64,000 nt of DNA from Stenopsyche tienmushanensis (Eukaryota; Arthropoda; Insecta; Trichoptera; Stenopsychidae), in NCBI GenBank assembly GCA_008973525.1, contig WACJ01000479.1, positions 1 to 64,000 of the forward strand. The letters are read 5' to 3'. The notes under the pieces are model-generated. The model saw nothing but the letters and a program-made list of their open reading frames with translations, was not told the DNA's origin and made no database searches. This document shows positions 44,001 to 54,589 of this stretch, piece after piece; the stretch's first letter is position 1; the number at the start of each line of letters is the position of its first letter. The translations under genes were made by a program, and so were the position numbers.

Positions 44001-47000
44001 CGACGAGTTCGATTCGAAGCGGTCCGGCTGGACGACCGTTTCGATACGATCGTGTGAAATATTTCACGTTTCGTCTTCGTTGCGAGTCCTTCGCGTGCGG
44101 GATTCCGGTAGTCGAATTATTTACGAGACTGAATTTACAGGTATTCTGGAACGCCGGTTGTCAGATGGTCTCGCTCAATTTTCAAACGTCAGATCTACCG
44201 ATGCAATTGAATCAAGGCAAGTTTGAATACAATGGTAACTGTGGTTACTTGCTAAAACCGGATTTTATGAGAAGAGCGGATAGAAATTTCGATCCTTTTG
44301 CCGACGCTCCGGTAGACGGAGTCATAGCGGCGCAGTGCGCAGTGCAGGTGAGACTTTTATTTGTATGCAATATAAATGTGCTTGCAATAATTTCAATACA
44401 AATAAAATACCACTTTCAATTGTTTCACAGTCACAAATTATATTTTCACTAGACGCACTGTCCATGTTTTCTTATATGTATTGGTCTTTTTGTTGTTTAT
44501 TTTTTACAGTAATCAAAACAATGCTAATGTTTTTGTTGACAGGTGATCGCTGGTCAATTTTTATCAGACAAAAAAGTGGGAACGTACGTCGAAGTAGATA
44601 TGTACGGTTTACCTACTGATACCATAAGAAAGGAGTTTAGAACGAGAATGGTTCCTGCGAATGGATTGAATCCCGTTTACAACGAGGAGCCCTTTTTATT
44701 TCGTAAGGTATGAGTGTTGTTCTGAGACAATATCAGTGAAAAAAAATTATCAGCGATTGAAATAGATCGACTCTTCTTAACGCTTTCACGGACACTGGGA
44801 CGTTGATTGTCAATGCAATTCATTCATGAAAATCAAAATAAAGTCAAGCCATTACTAAAACACCCAATTATTACTTATATTAATCGTGAATAATATTTTG
44901 AAAGTAGGTATTTATTATTTATAAAATAATGTTCTCCATGTATGTATTTATAAAATAATTTATTTGGTCAGAGGTTTTCTGTTTTTTACTTTTAAAATGC
45001 ATACAAACTTGTGCACCTGCATGCGCAGACTTATCCAGTGCAATAATTATTAAATTTATGTCTGCATTTGCAGATGTGTCCCATGTAATTTACTACAATT
45101 GCAGGTGTTTGTGTTAAATCACAATAGAACCTCTTTCATACCATAAACGTGAACCATCTCGATATTCGAGAGAGAAAAATCTCCCTTTATTATTATTTCA
45201 CAACAAATTAGTTGTCATAATTGATTTAATAAATTTATTTTCCAATTGTAATGTACGATATGCAGTGTGAATTGGACTTGTTGAGTTGCAAGACGTATTC
45301 AAGTGTACTTTGCTGACCCTGTATTCTGACAATTTGTATGATTGTTTCTATTTTTTCATGTTAATAATTCGGCATGTGCACCTTTTCAGGTGGTCCTTCC
45401 CGATTTAGCCGTACTGCGCTTCGGTGTATATGATGAAAATGGAAAATTATTGGGTCAGCGAATATTACCTTTGGACGGTCTCCAAGGAGGGTATAGACAT
45501 ATTTCGCTCAGAACTGAAGCTAATTTCCCTATGTCACTGCCTATGCTGTTTTGTAATATTGAACTGAAAATTTACGTTCCTGATGGTTTTGAAGGTAAAC
45601 ACATTGTCAGTAATGTATTAAAACTGTGGACTGTGATCGACTGTGATTGCTTTATTTAAATATAAAAATCTCTCAGACTTTATGGCAGCGCTCTCCGATC
45701 CTCGAGCGTTTATGGGGGCAGCTAAAGAACGTTCGGATAACATGAAATCGATGGGAATAGAAGAAGCGGGCGGAGCTGGACAACAATCGGAGCAAAAAAA
45801 AGTAAAAGTCGAAGAAAAAGTTGAAGGTATTCCCCATAAAAAAATATGAAAATGTAAATATGTTCCATAGATAATATAAAAACTTGAAAATATGTTTTTC
45901 AGAACCTCCTCTTGTTTTTGAACCTATCACTGTTGAATATCTACGACAGGAAAAAGGTTTTCAAAAAACTGGTAGAAAACAGCAAAAAGAATTGGACATG
46001 TTGAGAAAACGTCATGCAAAAGAAAAAACAGCCATTCAAAAAGCGCAATGTGCAGCAATAGAGAAACTAATAAAAGGAAAAAAGTATGTTTGATAATTTT
46101 TTTAAAATTCATTCCCAGCTTATGGTAATAGATTATCGTTCTAATTAATTTTCAAAAATGTTAGTTGCTATTTTATCTTATTATGATTGTGAATATACTA
46201 GGTTTTTATCGATCGCACAGGAGTAATATGTTTTTTTATTCTGCCCCAAAAGTGAAATGCTGTCTTCTGGAATTTCAAATATTTTATTGCTTTCGGTTCA
46301 ACTATAGCGACCTCACAGTTCCGTGATAACATTGAAGGCTATCATCGAAATCCCTTACAATGCTGATATGTTAATAGTACGATTGCAACACAAAATATGT
46401 AATGTAGTTTGGTGTTTCAAAACCAGTTTTTATTCTGTGCCTAAATAATTAAAAATGCCACAAAATAATTCTGTTGCTGAATTTATTATTCAAATATTTA
46501 TGATTCTCAATTGAGCAATATCTCAGTCCTAATTAGCGGAACAAATTCATATGAAATATTTTTTTCGTTATCTGCTTCTCAAATATGAGATCACTTTAAT
46601 TGTCAAATTTAACATTTTTTTAAATCTATTCATTTACATTAATAATAGAAAATCATCTATATTTTTCTTACCAGTAAAGCTGAATTAACATCGGATCCGG
46701 CAGTGATAAAATTGGTAACAGAGCAGACGACCCAATGGAGCGAGTTGGCCGAGAGGCAACGACGAGAACATTGGGCGGGAGCCCGTCAGCGTCTGCAGGA
46801 ACAGCGCGAGTTACTCGCTCGGCTCATGGAAACGGCTCAACAATCGCAGATGAAGCAAATGGAAGCCAAACACGAACGGTATTTTTAAATAATTTATTTT
46901 AATAGTAATATTTTTTTAAATAAAAATATAAAACTCACATTTTAAACATACGTTATAGTGAAATCAAAGAAATGAATGCTAGGCAAGCAAAAATTTCCGT

Positions 47001-48030
47001 GGAAACGAGCAAGGAAGTGGCAAATGATAAAACTTTAAAAACTAAAGGGGAGAAAGACAGGAGACTTCGCGAAAAGAAACAAAACAATACAAAAAAATTT
47101 ATGGACGAAAGAAAAGTATACTTTGATATTTAATTAAATATAATCTAGTTCCTTTATTATAAGAAAAACTGCTTTTGCAATTCGACTTATGGTTTCTTTT
47201 ATTTGATGTTTTTAGACTGCTACGATCAAGCAAAATAGAGAAAAAGAAAAACTTAAAGTGACCCATGACAAACAACAGGAGGAATTATCTAAAGAAGTTG
47301 ATAATGTTAGTAATAGTACTCATTTTTATAAAATAATAGATGAGCACGGTGAATTATCATATCATTTTTAAAAGGACCCGTTATTTTTTCTTTACGTATT
47401 GCAAGTCCTAAATATGCTAAACAACAAAGTTCAATGTGTTCTTATTCTTTGTATAGATAATAAAATGGGTGGAATTTTTATGTATTATAATGATAAAATT
47501 GACATGAAATGAAAATATTCAGGTGTCTTCTAATTATTGCGACAGTGTTTATTCAGGTCAAACTTGGTAGGAATTTATGAACAGAAGAGAACATTTTCTA
47601 TGCAAAAACGATTATTTAAATTTCATAGAGCGTATAGTTGTAAAGAACAGATGCTCGATGACATCAGGGTTTAAATTGGTTCATGTAACCGGTAAAACTT
47701 CTCGTTGGTTATCAGAAAATATGCTGTATAAATATATTTGATATTTTCTTTGTTTATACCTAACTGCTCTGTTGCATTGCTCTTTATACAATTTTGATAA
47801 TGATCAATTGAGATTTCACTGTATTCATGTATTAACCTTTTAAATGCCAATGACTCACCGGCGAATCGCATTTGTACGCGCTCTTTACGCTCTGGTAGTT
47901 AAAAGGTTAAACCACTTAGTATAATTCAGATATGTATTCTAATTTGATTTATTATTTGCAGCTCATTGAAATGTACAAAATTGAAGAAGCAGACTATGAT
48001 ATGAGTTCGAAAACTGAATTTTATGCATAA
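41047..48030 (+). CDS. norpA: Phospholipase C-beta, NorpA type (visual PLC)
   Basis: It hydrolyses PIP2 to IP3 and diacylglycerol downstream of Gq, in flies during phototransduction at the rhabdomere. Exons: 41047-41103, 41181-41294, 41362-41421, 41497-41634, 41744-41823 (or 42020-42099), 42232-42468, 42536-42702, 42786-43255, 43320-43496, 43612-43765, 43834-43991, 44141-44347, 44543-44707, 45390-45594, 45677-45826, 45903-46083, 46675-46878, 46959-47115, 47216-47305, 47962-48030. Phases close to 1,079 residues (Drosophila about 1,095). A PH region is followed by EF hands (about 200-280), the X domain (catalytic His328 in SSHNTYLSG, Asn329, Glu358, Asp360, His375, Glu409), an acidic/Ala-Pro linker (about 480-525), the Y domain ([39 protein letters not shown]), C2 (from about 674) and a long Lys/Glu-rich Gq-binding coiled coil. 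It ends KTEFYA. All active-site residues are present. Confidence 0.97.
42020..42099 (+). CDS. norpA: Mutually exclusive alternative exon of norpA
   Basis: It is the same length (80 nt) and phase as the exon at 41744-41823, and encodes a homologous stretch ([12 protein letters not shown]..., ending CPRTNLMK) against [12 protein letters not shown]... ending CPMTCLKK. Because 80 is not a multiple of three, using both or neither would shift the frame, so they must be alternatives. Drosophila norpA is known to have an equivalent alternative exon pair (4A/4B) at this point in the N-terminal PH region. The downstream copy is the closer match to the fly sequence I remember. Confidence 0.9.
47832..47910. 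mobile_element. TTAA MITE, 79 bp, in the last norpA intron
   Basis: Inverted termini ttaaccttttaaatgcca and tggtagttaaaaggttaa lie with TTAA at both extremes. Only about 40 bp lie between. It is a minimal piggyBac-like derivative. Confidence 0.7.
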
Positions 48031-48300
48031 GAAACGTTGCCAATGGAAAAAACAAAGGTGTTTGTTGTTCCAGTCATACAAAAATTAAACCTTTGAAGCT
48101 GCAATGTGGTGATGTAGTTATTTTAAATTCGATTTATGTCTTTAGACATGTTGAAAACTCACATTCGAGAAGTTAAATCCGGAAACAAAGAAAATCTTCA
48201 ATTATTTTTAATCACAATATTTTTCGAAACCGTATGTATTTTAGATATTCATAAAAAGAGATTTAAAATAAACATGTAATGTTAGTGTATATGTACAATA
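48031..48300 (+). terminator. norpA: norpA 3' UTR with poly(A) signal
   Basis: AATAAA at 48267-48272 lies about 240 nt after the stop at 48028-48030. Further AT-rich sequence follows, so longer 3' ends are possible. Confidence 0.5.
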
Positions 48301-50360
48301 GCATTTTATTCAAATAGATGGGTTGTAACTAAATCTCCATATTGAATTTAATCCAATGTAAAATTTTGATGATATACGTAGTTTTTGTTACTAGAAAATT
48401 ATTACTCTCATACATCATTTAGCAGCTGAGTAAACATTAACTTTTAAAATTTTTATAACTTAAGTGTGAATATTATGTTTTCTGACACATGATTGTGCTC
48501 AGTATCAATTTTATAGGAAAACAAAAAAGCAATGTTTTCAGATTTCTTTTTACAACTCTAATTTTTGTGACCTGTTGCTTCGAATTTAATTTGGATAAAT
48601 ATAATTTCCCTCGGGTTTAATAAATCTTTAGATGCAGATGCAGACTTTAAATGAAATAAAAGTAAAACTGAAACCAAACACTTTTTTTCACAAAGCAACG
48701 AGACAGTTTTTAACAGTGCCAAATCTGACCCTGTGATCACTGCTAAGGTTTATATTTATCGGTGATCGGTGAAATTTTTAAGCCAGTGCATTTGAGGATA
48801 AATTAATACATTTTCTATAGCGTTGTTATACTTTAAAATTTTCTAATATTCTTTATACGGAATTAAAAATATATATATCTTAATTTAACTCTGCAACGTT
48901 TCTAATAGAATTTATTACAGATAATGGCCACATCATTTAGGAAATTTCTGTGTCAAATAGTTTATATCAGCGTAACATTAAAAACCATTGGATTTAAGAT
49001 TAACATTTATTTTCAAATTGTAGATTAAATTGTCGTTATATATTATTAATAGTTAAGACCAAAATATCTTTTATATATGAATATTGAATTATTATACAGG
49101 AAGTATTTTATGTATGTCAAAAAACCATACAAATAATCTTGTCAAGAGGATAATTTATTCAAATAGATTCAATGCTGATATTTTAATTTCAATGATTAGA
49201 TGTTTCAAATGGAGAAAATACGAATATAGATAAATTAACTCGAATTTTTGACTTTTTTTTTAAATTATTGTAAGCATCACACCTATTATTTATATATAAG
49301 TTTGAATCCCATAGCATTTGACATGCATCAAAGACATTCTGTTTTTTTTCTCGAGCTATGATTAATCTAAGGAATAAAATTAAATCTATATGTAAAAAAT
49401 ACAGTATAGCCCCCGACTTACATTCTTTGGATTATTGTTGGCATTCTTTTAAAATTTTGAAACACATGTATAATTATATAGTTTGAAATCATCACATAGC
49501 TAGATTGCACTCATTTGTTTGGTAGTACATATGTTGATTGTAACGTCTTATTAATATTGAACATTTTATTTATAGATGTTTTAGTTGTTTTTGATAGTAT
49601 TACATTATTAAACGTTTATACTAGAGCAACAGATTAAAAATATAAGTCGGAGACTTTCTATGTATTTAGTTTAATATTAACACTTGTTGCTTCAAACATC
49701 GCAGACAATGAAATTTATCAAACTCTGTTATTTTTATTCTTCCGACATCTTGATTTCAATATTTGCATATACCTGCTATGTTCAATATTAGATAAGAAAG
49801 TGGAAAATAGCAGACGCCATAGATGCGAAAATTTCTTTTTAATCGATGACATCAATTTTTAACATCTTAAACTGTTATCTAATGTTTCAGCTTTTATTTT
49901 TATTAGTGCTAATGAGAAATATTAAATGACTTTTGAATGTACACACTAGTCGAACAGTTTGAAGTACTAAGTGTTAACTTGAACGTATATCTACATTAAA
50001 TAAAGAACACGAAGAACGTTCTTTGACGCCTTTAATTGAAGAATTGATTTTATGAAGTGAGATAGAAATATAATAAAAATATTTAAAAAAAAAGGTTATT
50101 ATAAAGCTCTTGTATATATATTAGTAGTAGAAAGAGAAAAATATATTTGTTTTTAAGTTTTTTGCAAATGAAACGATCTGATTGTCAAAATAAATATATT
50201 TATGGTATTGTGTATTGTAGTCATATTAAAAGTAATATTGCACTATGTGCCGTGACCAAATATGAAATGTAATTTGTTTAATTGCATTACAGAAAAATAT
50301 ATATTCCAAAAGTATTTATTAATAAATAACATCACTCCCAAACTGTGATTATTTTATTTA
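48301..50360. other. Intergenic AT-rich sequence
   Basis: I see no gene or clear repeat. It could include extended 3' UTR of norpA. Confidence 0.5.
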
Positions 50361-50364
50361 TTTT

Positions 50365-50715
50365 ATGAGCCCTAAACATGCAAGCATTGTTTTAATAAAA
50401 AAATTCCGTTTATCCATATTTATATTTTATTCATTAACATTGAAATTAAAAAGAAAATTCTTAATCATCGACGATAAGATCGAAATCATTAGCGATCTAG
50501 ATAGGAAGCCATGCGCACAGCTACACAATCCATCTCAAATTCGAAAGCTAGTGGCAGCAGACTTATTGGAAGACCGTGTAAACATAGACATCACAGAATG
50601 TCCCTGGACAGGACTCTTATTGTATGATCCTGTTCTTAAGAGAATTAATAACAATTTACAAGCGGTCCATCCTATTGTATGTAATAAGAAATTGATTTTC
50701 CCACAGCAAGTATAA
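50365..50715 (+). CDS. Unrecognised open segment, possible exon or pseudogene
   Basis: This 116-codon open frame stands out in AT-rich DNA, and its second part has balanced composition with coding-like residues (KFLIIDDKIEIISDLDRK, then CPWTGLLLYDPVLKRINN). The true start is uncertain, because the first 28 codons look like chance. A possible donor (caa|gtataa) at 50704 precedes the stop and would be phase-compatible with an acceptor at 55772. I do not recognise the family, so no function is given. Confidence 0.3.
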   Translation: MSPKHASIVLIKKFRLSIFIFYSLTLKLKRKFLIIDDKIEIISDLDRKPCAQLHNPSQIRKLVAADLLEDRVNIDITECPWTGLLLYDPVLKRINNNLQAVHPIVCNKKLIFPQQV

Positions 50716-50724
50716 AATTACAGC

Positions 50725-51658
50725 TTAACCTTTTGAGGAGTGAGCAAATTTAAAATCGATGAAGTAGGACAAAGACTCGTTCAACAAGCAGCGACAAACA
50801 GGAAGCAATTAAATAAACACTGTCCATAAGATATAATATTTGGTAATTCCTTTGCATAAACAAATAACAAACTTGAAATCGAAATCATTATTAGTCGATA
50901 AATTTGGGATAACGATCTATACAATCGTGCAATGTATGCGGGGAAGCTCTCCGTCTCTGTCTCCCGAATTGCGTTCTGTCATTGTCTGTTTCTGAGATCA
51001 ATGTACAATGATAATTAAAAAACGCGGATAATCTGAATCATCAAATTTATACTTGGTTTCGAATGTAATATATTTACATTGCAAAGAGAGAGAGAAAAAA
51101 AATATGTTGCGTTCGTCATACAAATGTTACGTTAACCCAAATTTACCAACTAATAATGATATAATGAATCGATTTCAAGTGTATTGTTTATGATTACTTG
51201 AAGAAATGATTGAATATTGTGTGCTATCGCAATGTATATTTTTTATGTACATATAAGCACACTACTGCAGTTCTGATAGATAAGTGGATTTGTATGGATG
51301 ATAATTGGCAGACATGCGAATATAGCATCTACTTTTATGATGATTTTAAATTAGCTCACTACTCAAAGGGTAGTGAAAAAAACGCTCATAGTTAAGCAGA
51401 TAATTGGCTGTTAGTAGTTAGTACTTTTTGGCTACAATAATCGACAGAAAAAAATTCATTTCAGTTCCCTTAAAAAAGCCTAACTGGTAAAGTTTTAAAA
51501 GAAGAAAAAAATGACATATTAACTATCACTTATAATAAATCCCTTCTTATTTTAATGTATTATATCACATTTTATTCACGTTTTACCATGAACATTATCA
51601 TCAAATTCAATGAAAAATATTTTGAGCACACCATAAACCTTTTCGTTCAAAAGGTTAA
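50725..51658. mobile_element. Possible TTAA element, 934 bp
   Basis: ttaaccttttga at 50725 is matched by tcaaaaggttaa ending at 51658, a perfect 12-bp inverted repeat including TTAA. The interior is AT-rich and non-coding. With only 12 bp of terminal match over almost 1 kb, chance pairing of two unrelated ends cannot be excluded. Confidence 0.45.
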
Positions 51659-52446
51659 ATTTAAAGACATCATGTGCGTAATTATCTGAGAGAAATTGAT
51701 CACAAAAACTTCACAACAATTTCTACAAAGCTAATCTAAGTCAGTGTTTATACAATGAAAATCAAGAATGTTGCCATCAGCTTTCAATATTGCTTGAAAG
51801 CTTAGTAAATGGCAACTACAAATCTACAAAGATGCTTTTTTATCTACAAGTAGTTTGTCTTAACTATTGTTAAATAAATGTCATCTACTTTTGATACGAG
51901 TTGTAGGGTGGGAACTCGATTGAAGTATTGCAACTTTCTAAGCATTGCAATATTAGGTGTATTGATTATAAGCAGCTACAACAGTTTTAGTCTTGTTGGT
52001 ATGAGATATTTGTATAATGTTTATTCACAGGTCTCAAAAATTGTTATTAATGTCGGTAATGTCATTGCAGTAAACTGCTGTTTTGTTAATTTACAATATC
52101 AAAATAACAAATAATTTCATTGCAGCTTGTACTAAAAATTCTGAATTAAAATTAGATTTTCTCTTTGTTAAATAATAATTATATTGGTTAATATGAAATT
52201 ACACTGTGACACATTATTGTTATCGAAAAGAAATGAATGAAATTGTAAATAAAAAACATGCTATTTGGAAACACGCAATTGACAGTTTTCATATTTACTT
52301 TACATAAATTAAATATAAAATGACTAACAAACCCAAAGGGGAATCTTTTAAAACACACATGATTTTATATTAGCTACTAATTTAATTAAATAAAATAAAT
52401 TTACACATTGAAATATTCATTTATGTTATACATATCTTCTTCTACT

Positions 52447-52453
52447 TTTATTA
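52447..52453 (-). terminator. mRpL33: Poly(A) signal overlapping the mRpL33 stop
   Basis: On the minus strand the end reads AAATAATAAAAG, so an AATAAA (52452-52447) begins within the stop codon. If used, the 3' UTR would be only 15-30 nt. Other signals downstream cannot be excluded. Confidence 0.4.
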
Positions 52454-53752
52454 TTTGATACTTCTTATTTTCTTAATCTCTCTGTATACAGATTTTCTTC
52501 CAACTGAAATAAAATAATATGAATGTTAGCACAAACCAAGAAGCTACGTTAGAAGAATAAACATATCACATCTGACCTTTTAATATTTCAAGTCAAAGTT
52601 TATTTAATAACAAGTAATTTTATAAATTTTAAATTTCAAAATTAAAGTAAATACGACAATTCTTTGATTTACACAATAAACAATTTCCATAAAATTGTTT
52701 TGTATATTTTGATTGAAATCAATAAATGTATGAAAAATAATGTTTTTTTTTTGACAATAATAGAAAATCATCTCAATTTCTTTAAAATTATGTTCATTCA
52801 CATTAGATATTTTAAAAATCTGAGTTTGTTGATTTTGAAGTGATGATGAGTCTGTTTTAATGTTGGTAGATGGGCCTCTTCAATATCTATTTACAGGAAG
52901 GGGTTACATCCATCTCGTCTGTATCATGTATCGTTCACCTTTTCATTCGCTCGATATCAATATTGATATAGATGTTATATGAACAGTTTAGTCAAAGCTT
53001 TAGAACAATTGTACAAGCGATGGTGAAAAATCACTCGTGACTATTCTCACACTTCCATCTGTGTGTATTTTTTTAAGAAAAGCGACATTATTATATCATA
53101 TACAATGTTTAATTTTTTAATTAATTTTCCACATTTATCAATGGAAAATAATATGTTTGTCATGTTTTGTAGCAATTGAGGCAACCTTCGATTGTCTCGT
53201 ACTTTCGACATATTTTTCTTTCAACACTTATTTGGCAGCAAAAAAACATTACATCCCGATAATAAGTTAACAAGTATACTACTTACTGTATGGATCAAAT
53301 TTTATAATTTCTAATTTATCAGCTAAACGCTCTCGAATTACATTAAATTTGTGACCGCTAATGACACTTTCCATTAACATCATTACATGCCTGCAAAGAA
53401 AAAAATAGCTTTTTTGATCATTATTTCTAATTTTATGGATTACTTGTTTTGGGCCATTATGCATCTCAAGTTTAGGAGATGTAATTGAAAACCATTTTGC
53501 AAATGTATTTGTTTATCTCTTCCGTATACACTTGCATTATTATACAGTTGTGAGATAAAAACAAAAAATTAGAATTAACATGTATTTCAAATCTATGACT
53601 TTTTGAAACAGAGAATTCTGTCATATTACAAGAGTTGATTATAATAAAATATTTGAATATTGTTAGGACTCAATAGATGCACTGAATCTTTAAAATGGAG
53701 AATATTCTTACCTGCTTTTCACTTTTTTTGATAAGACTCCAGTGAGAAACAT
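52451..53752 (-). CDS. mRpL33: Mitochondrial ribosomal protein bL33m
   Basis: Three minus-strand exons: 53752-53712 (41 nt), 53390-53287 (104 nt) and 52503-52451 (53 nt including stop). All have GT-AG borders and phases closing to 65 residues, the family's normal size. The protein starts MFLTGVLSKKVKSR, continues with MLMESVISGHKFNVIRERLADK and IIKFDPY, and ends REIKKIRSIK. This matches the conserved layout of animal MRPL33 (N-terminal MFL.. and K-S-K stretch, RxRLxxKL, FDP, and basic KKIRS tail). It is a structural component of the large mitoribosomal subunit. It is convergent with norpA. The ATG at 53752 is the only plausible start. Confidence 0.9.
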
Positions 53753-54407
53753 TTTGAGAAATAAATTTTATCGAACAAGACGAATACCGCAGAGGTTATG
53801 TGTCATCAAATGGTGATGTTGTCAAAAGAAGATTAATAACGACCAGGGCAAACAAACACTCGAACCTTTCAAAATTAAACTTTGTTTTTAGAATCAATTA
53901 AATTATGCGCAATTACTCATCATTTCATTTAATAATATCATTAAATCTTACTACTTAAAAATATTAAATGTTTATTTCGACATTCTTAAACCATAAATAC
54001 TGAAAAAAAATAATGTGTCTTTTTTAAATTTTTATAACCCCTTGCTTTGTATACTTGAAAAATTGGCATTCTTTTATTACTAGTGCTTTATACTAATTGA
54101 CCAATTTTTGGATACTTAGATAGGTTTTTGCATTAGTTTTGTAATGTTAGAAAAAAATCTATTTGAGCGCAAATTGAATTAATGCATTTCCATTTCTAAA
54201 AAAAAAAAACCAATAATTTTTGTACATCCTCTGGTGACTGGAAAGTTATTTTGTATTGTTAATTGTATATTTTTATTTGTTTTTTTCTTCAAATCTATCG
54301 ATCCAATAAAAAATAAGAGTACTAATCTACATTTAAAATTGTAATCTGCTTTTGTAAATGTGTATATGCTAATTTATAAATAGTTTTTTTTAGATTTATG
54401 CGAGTCA

Positions 54408-54583
54408 TATTTTAATTATCAAAACATTTGAAAAAATAACCGGGTGTTCGATCGCGTTTAAGTTTTAAGGCAAAAACTAAGAACGATTTTTTTACCTTAT
54501 CCGATATTTCAAACCGCCTATCAAGGATTGACTGATAATGAACCCGATAGGTTATTTTTTCAAATGTTTTGATGATTAAAATA
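54408..54583. repeat. Foldback MITE with 34-bp inverted repeats
   Basis: The left arm 54408-54441 and right arm 54550-54583 are reverse complements over 34 bp with one mismatch (tattttaat...aaaaataacc). The arms begin and end in TA, as expected for a Tc1/mariner-type duplication. A diverged relative, sharing the gatatttcgaaccacctatc phrase, lies at about 58388-58560. Confidence 0.75.
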
Positions 54584-54589
54584 ATTTAT

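Noticed and set aside
42707..44452. 581-codon plus-strand open frame in norpA
   Set aside because: It is the X-domain exon read through several introns; only parts match PLC, and the spliced model explains it.
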